A DNA stretch of 64,000 nt from NCBI GenBank assembly GCA_963921425.1, contig OY992833.1, positions 13,371,738-13,435,737 of the forward strand, written 5' to 3'. The position numbers and the translations under genes are program-made. The DNA comes from Dryas octopetala. Lineage: Eukaryota; Streptophyta; Magnoliopsida; Rosales; Rosaceae. Shown here piece after piece: positions 56,376 through 64,000 of this stretch (the stretch's first letter is position 1; every line of letters begins with the position of its first letter). The notes under the pieces are model-generated. The model did not search any database and was not told where the DNA came from. It saw only the letters and a program-made list of their open reading frames with translations.

Positions 56376-59300
56376 ATGTCTTGTGGAGGAGGTGGAGAGG
56401 ACAAGCGATGGGGTTGTGGGAAATCGGGTGCCGCCATTAATTTGCAAAGAGTTGGTTCAATTGTGCGCGACATTGGCGACCCATGCCTCTCTCAGTCGCC
56501 TATAAAGGTTGCTATAGCTGTAAGACTCTCACATTAAGTTTATTTATCTTTGTACATTTGTCTTGCCTCCGTCTATGGCCTATGCATTATTTATCCAATT
56601 ATACGTTTGTGTGCGTATTTTGATTAATTTTTTCCTCCTTAACAACTGATGAAGTTTGAGGATGTTGAATTTTAGACACACACACACATATATGAAAATG
56701 TTCAAGTGCGGACCTTCTGCAAATTTGCATTGAAGACTTTGAGTAAGCATTTGAATGGCAAAATATATATGCGTGTGTAGACGTCCACACCTGAACCTAG
56801 GTAGGGAACTAGGAGTTGCATGCAAATTGTTACGTACACTATTGTAACACCTGGGGCTTTTGAAGCAAAATCAAGCTCATATAACATATTAGGATGTGAC
56901 TTGTGAGCAATGTGAGATTCTACATTCCTCCATGGACCAAATCATGCACCTTATTGTTCAGCCAATCAAGGAAGTGCACTTTTACCTTGGTGGTCGACTG
57001 GTTGGTTAATGCTTTAGTCCTCACACACTACGTCTCGATCATTCTATTAGTTTGGGTCTTTGGGACAAGGATGAGGGTGTTACATATGATATTAGAGTCA
57101 TGACTAGGCTGGAACAATTTGTGAGGATCGTCCACAATGATGTAGGTGGGCTTTTACTGACTGATCACTGAGGTTTTTGTGGGCCTTGTAAGGATGCGGT
57201 CCAGTATTTTTGCATTCCACCATGCCTTGCTGGACCGCATCACATTGCAGTTTAGTGGTTAGTCAATTGAGGAAGTCCATTTGTACCTTGGTGGTCGGTT
57301 AGTGGTTACTCCTCATAAACTACATCTTAGTATGGTGTATGAGCTATTTATCTCATCATAAAGAGTCTGGGTCTTTGGGACAAGGATGGGGTGTTACAAG
57401 AGTCATGACTAGGCTGGAACAATTTGTGAGGAGTGGATCCAGTGGTGGAGCTTAGAATACTTTTTCTTCAAATATTTCTTAGAATTCATTTGATTTTAAG
57501 TTTCACAGATGGTCCGTCTGTCTTTCATATGGAAAAAAGGGGGGGGGAAGAGAGAGAGAGAGATTTTTCAATTTTCAATTAATATTTATCATGTAGAAAA
57601 AGACCGTTACACCCTTAAATTCTTAAAATGAGGACATGTGATTGGCCCATGCCTTTTTAACAGAAAATTTAACAAAATTGGTGGCATGGACCTTTCCAAC
57701 ACAAAATTTAAGTGGAGGGGGCAATTTGGCACAAAAATAAGGTTTAGGTCCTGAACTAACATACTAGTCAAAGTTCAGGAACTGTAGCTAAATTTTTCCT
57801 TCAAAATATTTTGATCTTTATCTTTCTTTTCCTAGAGCTTTTTGGTGGTTGCATCAAATGCCGCCTTGCTCTCTTCTGCAACCACTTTTTCTCTAATTTG
57901 TTGGTTTTTAAACATTTCCTGTTTCAAATTTGGTAGTGCAGCCACCTTTTTCTTACCTTTCTAAAATCTAAACTACCCTTAGCTTTTATGTTTATATTCA
58001 AAATCATGGAAGAAAGCTGGGTAAAATATATTAGAACCCACAATGTGCCACCAACTTGTTAATTGACAATCCATCTCTTTATGGACATCCTACTAAAGCC
58101 ATGTACCTCATTGCAAAGTAGTGTGTTCAGACGGAAAAGTGTAAGGAAAGGCGATTTATGTCTCGCAAGCCGTGGCGTAAGCCTTTGAGAACTCAAATTA
58201 TTATGATGAAAAAATAGTATTAATTGTCATTCAAGCATAATAATCAACCACAAAAAATATAAAATTCAACAAGATCATGATTGATTAGTACAACAAAACC
58301 AACACAAAACATTGCTCCAAATAAAAAAATTTAGCCTTGAACAACAATAAAAAATTGAAATAGAAGTATAAAACCAGCCCTTAACATTAAATCTGCCGAC
58401 AACACAGCAACGGTAGAAGAGTGAAGAACTGAAAAGCTGAAACACGACGTAAACAAAATAAATGCAATGAAGAACTCTGTAAGTACATATAGATGTCAAC
58501 AAAACCAAAATGTGAAGAACTCCAAATAATTACTGAAAAGCCAACCCAAAAAAACAGTAGAACAGTGAAGATGAAGAAAAAATGAAAAGAAAAAAATGCT
58601 TCAGAGGCTTACGTCTCTTGTGCCTTTGTGCATTTCCATCGTGAGGTGTAAGCGTCCATAGAAAGGCGTAAGCCTTTTATGCTTTTTGTAGAACAGGTGG
58701 GAGCCGCAAGCATTTTGCTGCTGCCTGGCCATGAGGCGAGCCTGAGGCATGCCTTTGAAAGCACTGTTGCAAAGCATCGTATATCCTTATGTCCCAACAG
58801 AAATCCTGACTTATACTTATTGGGCCTTTGGTTGTAGTGGCATCTCCTCCCCTTTAATAATAGGGGTGGAAGATGAGCTCTGGGATTCGATCCTTGCGTT
58901 GATGCATCTATTGTGTTCCTAGTTTTTCTTGATATGTATTCTTTTACAAGCTTCCACAAATTATTTACGATAATACAAGAATGAGAAGGGGGAAAATAAT
59001 TTAGCCTTGTCTTCTGGTTACTTGAGCATATAGGGGCAAGTGATGTTTGCCATGGTATCTCCTCTAGAAACTTGGAGGCCAGTTCTTGAAATATTTGTCA
59101 ACTCCTTCTACATCATCGCAAGTGGGGCTTCCTTTAAGCTAATTTCAGTCTTTCTAATATTTATGGTGTCAAGTTAATGTAATTTAGATGTGGATGTCTT
59201 ATCCACTGTTATTGTATTTTTAGAGTTGTGTTAAGAAAAGTATCTTTCTCTTCAAATGAAAAAAATATTTATGGTGTCAAGTAGTAGATCTTCATTACAA

Positions 59301-62300
59301 TTTAAAACTGAGGGAGCACGACTCTTGTCTGAATTTATTTTCAATAGGAATTGTTTGATTTTTTTTTTCTCACATGTCCTTCTTTATGTGTAATTAAATT
59401 ACCACATAAATTTTCTTCTTATTCATGATTAATAGGCTGAGAGAGCATGATACTTTTCTGAATTCATCTTTGATAGAAAGGTGTTTCTGAAACTTTGTTT
59501 TTTTGTTTCCTAATGGAATAGGTAAACAAAATGCTTAAGCCGGAGAAGTGGCAGGCAACATTTGACAGTGATGGGAAGATCTTTGGTTTTCAGAAGGCAC
59601 TCAAATTAATAGTATTGGGGGTATGTTGTTTTACCATTGAGTTTCTTATTACATTTCAGTTGCATTTGTTTTAAAATTAACTGTCCATCTATATTTTATC
59701 TTATTATCCTAAATTTTGTTTACAAAGTGGATTATCAATGCCAGCATAGGTAGACAGCTAGCCTTTGTCTGTGATAGCCATTCACTTAATTTCATCTAAG
59801 TCTCCAGACATGTGGTCAAAGTTTTTGAAGAGAAGTTGCGCATATTTGTTTATGTTCTACCACTTGTTCTACCATACTGAGGCTAGGCATGACATTTCTG
59901 GTGTATATTCTCTCTTTTCACTCTGGCAGAAGTAGTATATCTTTCGCTGGTTATTTACTGGCTTATTTGGTAATCATAGTCTGGTTGACTGTTCTTGTTT
60001 TGTTTGTGATGGACTTGTTTTGTTTGTGATGGAGAGATTTATTTTAGACTTGTATGCTAATTTGGCATGATTTATCTGTAACTTAGGTTGTGTTTTGAAC
60101 ATGTTGAAATTGACGATTTTTGATTTATGGACGTCTCATGATTCCTGTCTTAAAGGTGGTCTGGTCAAGGATTTCTAACTTATAATTATAATGAACTTTC
60201 TGCTACATGATAGGGCGTGGATCCATCTATAAGACCAGAAGTCTGGGAATTTCTACTTGGTTGTTATACTGTGGGCAGCACCGCAGAGTCTCGTAGGCAG
60301 TTGCGGACAGCCCGCAGGTCTGGCCCTTCTCTTTTTAATTTACTTTAATTTACATTAATTTTTGACGATATTTCCCTTAAGAAACTTCTCTCTATGGATA
60401 TGCTTGATGATTGTACACATGTATGGAGATATTCTTTGGGGCATGTGGCAAATGTAAAGTCTAGAGACCCCAAACTCTCACTTGTCCATTTATCATGTGG
60501 TGGGCATGTGTTCAATAATCTGTTCAGTGCCCTTCATGTGGTCAATGAATGGGTCAAATTGCCATGCATAACTCAAACTCAACCTGTGCGTATGTCGTAA
60601 ATAGCGTGAAACTAGATGGCAAATCTAGTCATGGTGTAAGTTAGCTCTATAAAATAGGAACAAACTTTGTAGGTGTAGCATTATTCTTAATATATACAGT
60701 GTGTCAGGGGCTAAATCAAAATATTTAGGCCTGTTTGTTACTCTGACTTTAATCTGAATTTAACCTAATTTAAGTGTTAAGAGATTTTATTTTATTTTAT
60801 TTTATTTTTTATTTTTTTTCTGAATACCCTTTTAAAGATATTTTTATTTGAATTTATTAAGTTAAAAAAGTTGGCTTTTGTCTGAAAACAAATGTCTCAC
60901 TGTGTTTCTGAATTTTGAGGGCTGGTTGGAAGTAATGGGGATGTTGAGGGCCATAATGCAATCTCATTTCAATTTCTGAACAATATTAAGCATAAGGTTC
61001 TTGAAGTCCAATGTTCGACACTTGGTTCAATGTGACACATTATTGTTGGGTGTGGGCTTTTGAAGGGATTCGTAATGGGTATTAGGTGAAGAAAGAGTGC
61101 ATGGGAATGGCAATGTGCACTGCAACTGCTTGCTCTCATTTATTCGTTTCTTTTTAATTTTGGGATCAATGGAGGCTTCTTTCAGTTTAAGAAAATTCAC
61201 AAGAGGCTAAGAAGAAGCCTATGGGATCCAAAGAATGGTGAGGAGCACCATGAGGGGCGTTATCTTTTGGACTAGGCGGTCATCATACAAGACTGCTATT
61301 TGATGTAATGTTTGAGGAAGCCATGAAATTGGTGAAGGAATTGAGAAATGAACACTTACCATTTTATAAGGTTAATTATGTCAAAATATTATTTTAGGAG
61401 CCTTCTAATATTTAAATAACAACAAAATTAACACTTAAAATTTGGATTTATAACAAACAAAAAAAATTAACAAACATGTTATTAATATTTAAGTTCAATC
61501 AGTCTATTTAGACTTGAGACAAAAAAAAAAAAATAAAAAAAAAACAAAACAAAACAAAAACACTACCATGTTGGCCAAGTAATAGGGGCAAAATTTGTAA
61601 TTCAGCTTTTTTTTTTTTGCATAATATATATATTAAAATGTTCCTTGAGCTTTTCTTTTTGTCTTTAGAAATTCTTTTGAATTATTAAGTGTAGTTGAAG
61701 TTCGTATTGAACAACTTTATAAACGTTTGTATGCAGGGAACGTTACAGGGACCTGATTAAGCAGTGCCAAATGATGCATTCAAGCATTGGAACTGGTTCA
61801 CTTGCTTATGTTGTGGGGTCCAAGGTTATGGATATGAGGGCACTGTCTAAAGATGATGAAAGTATGGAATCTAAATTTGAACGTAGACAAACTTCTTTTG
61901 ATAATACTAACAAAGTAGAGAATTACTGTGATAGGAATAACAATTGTACAGATACATCATATGCATGCCAACAAGAGAGTTCTAGTGATTCGGCTGACCT
62001 TGTCAGCATGAGGGAAAGTACAGACAGTGCAGCATATGATTCTTCTTGTTTCATACATACTTCTAGTCCACATGACTGCAACTCCCAAAAGCTAGGGAGA
62101 GAAGCAGACGGTACAAAATTTGTACCTGAAGGTTGTTTTGACTTTCCCCCTTTACCCGTCACTGATTTGTTTGAAAAGTGTGAAGAAGTCAAAAACGAAG
62201 GTGGGGTGCATGATGATAAACTTTCTGCACAATGTAAATCGAGGTTGAAAGAGAAGAGAATGCATAGTTTTCAAATCAATAACAATGTAGATTTAATTAT

Positions 62301-63320
62301 TGAATCAAATTGCTCACCATCGAACATTGGTTCATGTACCATTAACTCTGAAATAGAAATGGTTCGTGCTGATACCCATCAATCAGTATTGCAGTCCAAT
62401 AATATGGGCAATAAGACAGAAATAGTAAACAGATTGAGAATATCAGATGTACCAGAAACAGAATTCAGAAATACAACCATGTCCCAAGGAGGGGCTGTTA
62501 GTGAAGACAGAGTATCTGAATGGCTTTGGACTCTCCACCGAATAGGCAAGTCTTCCTTTCTTGTTTCTCTCTTAGTCTCACTTATGTTTATTATATAAAG
62601 GTGGGAGGTTTTGTTGCTTTCATAATTTCATTGATGGATAGTCTTAGACCATTATTTTCAGCTGACAAAGTTTCTACTTTTTCAGTTGTTGATGTGGTAA
62701 GAACAGATAGTCATCTTGAATTCTATGAGGATGCAAAAAATTTAGCTAGGATGTCAGATATTCTTGCAGTTTATGCATGGGTTGATCCAGCAACCGGATA
62801 TTGTCAAGGTTGTTTTTTGCTCTTGGTTGTTTTTTCTTTTTCAATGCACTTTCTCTGGTGACTTGATTTCTCTTTCATGGTAAATATTCCAATTTATCTC
62901 AAAAGCTGCGGCTGTAAGTTTTACTTGTTGAATTGAAAATTGTTATTTTAGGTATGAGTGACTTGCTGTCTCCTTTTGTTGTTCTCTTTGAGGACAATGC
63001 TGATGCATTTTGGTGCTTTGAGATGCTTCTAAGGAGAATGGTATTCGAAACTTGCAATATCTTGAGCTAGACAGTTCTATGTTCCATCACTGACCTTTTT
63101 TATTTTCATAACCCTCCAGCGTGAGAATTTTAAGATGGAAGGACCAACTGGGGTAATGAAGCAGTTGCAAGCATTGTGGCTTATCTTGGAACTCAGTGAC
63201 AGGGAAATGTTCACACACCTGTCACATATAGGTGCTGAAAGCCTGCATTTTGCATTCCGGATGCTGCTGGTACTCTTCCGTCGTGAGTTATCATTTGATG
63301 ATGCTCTTTGTATGTGGGAG
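56376..63320 (+). CDS. TBC-domain Rab GTPase-activating protein, 5' part (continues past window)
   Basis: Seven coding exons: 56376-56519, 59522-59620, 60214-60317, 61737-62545, 62686-62808, 62952-63040 and 63120-63320, in continuous phase (523 codons so far). TBC domains stimulate GTP hydrolysis by Rab proteins in membrane traffic. Seen: GVDPSIRPEVWEFLLGCY (from residue 82), ERYRDLIKQCQMMHSS, the arginine-finger motif IxxDxxR (I385, D388, R391) and the glutamine-finger YCQ (424-426), then FVVLFEDNADAFWCFEMLLR. Between the two halves of the domain is a poorly conserved, Ser/Asn/Asp-rich insert of about 230 residues (exon 4), as in several plant TBC proteins. Intron 4 begins GC (atag|gcaagt, 62545/62546) and ends AG. 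The start ATG precedes GAAINLQRVGSIVRDIGDPC. Both catalytic fingers are intact, so it is probably active. The last exon seen ends at 63320 with a GT donor. Confidence 0.93.
56925..57440. repeat. Tandem duplication of about 290 bp in TBC intron 1
   Basis: Segments with accttggtggtcg (about 56985 and 57290), gggtctttgggacaaggatg (57054 and 57369) and gtcatgactaggctggaac (57096 and 57402) recur in the same order with divergence. Confidence 0.7.
57441..58139. other. TBC intron 1 sequence
   Basis: A G/A-rich run at about 57535-57563 and decayed MITE-like wording (ggtttaggtcctgaactaac, 57742) are seen. No gene. Confidence 0.35.
58140..58760. repeat. CGTAAGCCT-motif repeat in TBC intron 1
   Basis: Words such as ggcgtaagccttt (58171, 58663), aggtgtaagcg and cttacgtctc occur at both ends of a roughly 0.6-kb stretch; the same wording occurs at 2335-2400. 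Probably a non-autonomous repeat family. The 116-codon minus frame here (58609-58959) is judged an artefact. Confidence 0.4.
58761..59521. other. Remainder of TBC intron 1
   Basis: Non-coding, AT-rich. A phrase atttatggtgtcaagt occurs at 59157 and 59266. No element assigned. Confidence 0.4.
60318..61736. other. TBC intron 3
   Basis: 1.4 kb, AT-rich, with T-runs (60784-60825) and A-runs (61519-61560). A 68-codon frame at 60394-60600 has no recognised domain. Nothing else is supported. Confidence 0.45.
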
Positions 63321-64000
63321 GTTTGTGCTCTTTAGATGTTCTCTTGTGCTTGATACGGTAGATTACCCTATGAATTTATGAACAGTTAATATGGTCCACA
63401 AAACCTAATACATTGATATATGCATTACAATATGAATGTACTTTGACATTTATTCGATGGAAACTACTTAGATATGTGTATTCTATGTAAATCGGGTGCC
63501 CTGGCCATAGTCCATGAGGTAAATGATTACTTTCTTCGTCTTCTCATTGTGTGGATGTTTCTGAATTATTTGATGTGAAAGGGGCTTATTTCATATCATT
63601 GGGGGTGTAGGTTTAAGGGCATGTTTCCTTAATATTGTAGTGCATTTGATGAGTGTAGCATTAAAGAAACCAAGGGCATTTACTTACCTGGAATGGAAAT
63701 GGAAGGATTCTCATTCCCTTTGCCACCCATTCCATTGGTTACATTTAAGAATGAAAAAACATGTGGGGCCCACTGGGGACTGTGGAATGGAGTTGCGTCC
63801 ATAAGAATGAGCATATAAGAACCCTTACTATTTTCTGATAAGACGAACAATACCCTCATGTATTAGAAAAAAAACCTACTCAAACTCAAACTTACTCCAT
63901 CTATTATTAGTAAAACATTTTTTTTTGTGCATTTTAAATATATTGCAAGTAAATAATTAAAAATACAGAAAATAATTTTCACAAGATATTATTTTATTAT
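63321..64000. other. TBC intron 7 (partial), window end
   Basis: Begins with the donor gtttgtg at 63321. No further TBC exon could be recognised before the window ends, so the rest of the TBC domain lies outside. Confidence 0.55.

Noticed and set aside
58609-58959. 116-codon minus-strand frame in TBC intron 1
   Set aside because: Lies in the CGTAAGCCT repeat, with no domain or splice context.

Overview
This is plant nuclear DNA, most likely from a eudicot. The visible genes have many introns with GT-AG (and one GC-AG) boundaries, intergenic DNA is AT-rich, and most of the window is transposable-element sequence of plant types (Copia, Ty3/Gypsy Tat-like, PIF/Harbinger, MULE/FAR1, hAT and many small inverted-repeat elements). 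I cannot name the species from sequence alone, and I see no bacterial, organellar, rRNA or tRNA genes.

Four host genes are supported. (1) An NLP8/NLP9-type NIN-like transcription factor on the minus strand, 18672 to 8981, with five coding exons (985 residues) and introns and promoter rich in small transposons. (2) An unrecognised gene on the minus strand, about 30029 to 27836, ending in a basic tail; its exon chain is incomplete. (3) A short plus-strand gene (coding 32683-33588, 116 residues) for a plant membrane protein with one predicted transmembrane segment; it is head-to-head with gene 2. (4) The 5' part of a TBC-domain Rab GTPase-activating protein, plus strand from 56376, leaving the window after its seventh coding exon; its fourth intron starts with GC rather than GT.

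Transposon layout. 0-7.6 kb: decayed Copia sequence lying between two inverted copies of a FAR1/MULE-type transposase gene. 7.8-20.3 kb: MULE-like and hAT-like small elements around and inside the NLP gene, several with exact target duplications. 20.3-26 kb: foldback elements, including a 1.18-kb almost continuous palindrome. 35.4-43 kb: a small element and then a complete 6.96-kb Gypsy element (35999-42960) with nearly identical LTRs and a GCTCA target duplication. That element has gag-protease and the last residues of pol but lacks reverse transcriptase, RNase H and integrase core, so it is a recent non-autonomous deletion derivative; it also carries an opposite-strand region with splice-like boundaries. 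43.1-43.9 kb: a hAT-like element with an internal minisatellite. 44.9-50 kb: a PIF/Harbinger transposase remnant split by a 4.1-kb insertion with a 5-bp duplication. 50.3-53.9 kb: one MULE-like element nested in another, each with an exact 9-bp duplication. 53.9-55.2 kb: two decayed small reading frames that begin with the same six residues, one Cys-rich.

I found no convincing new multi-gene biological system. The most interesting signals are structural: the internally deleted but recently moved Gypsy element with its antisense unit, the large palindrome, the datable nesting of elements, and the GC-AG intron.
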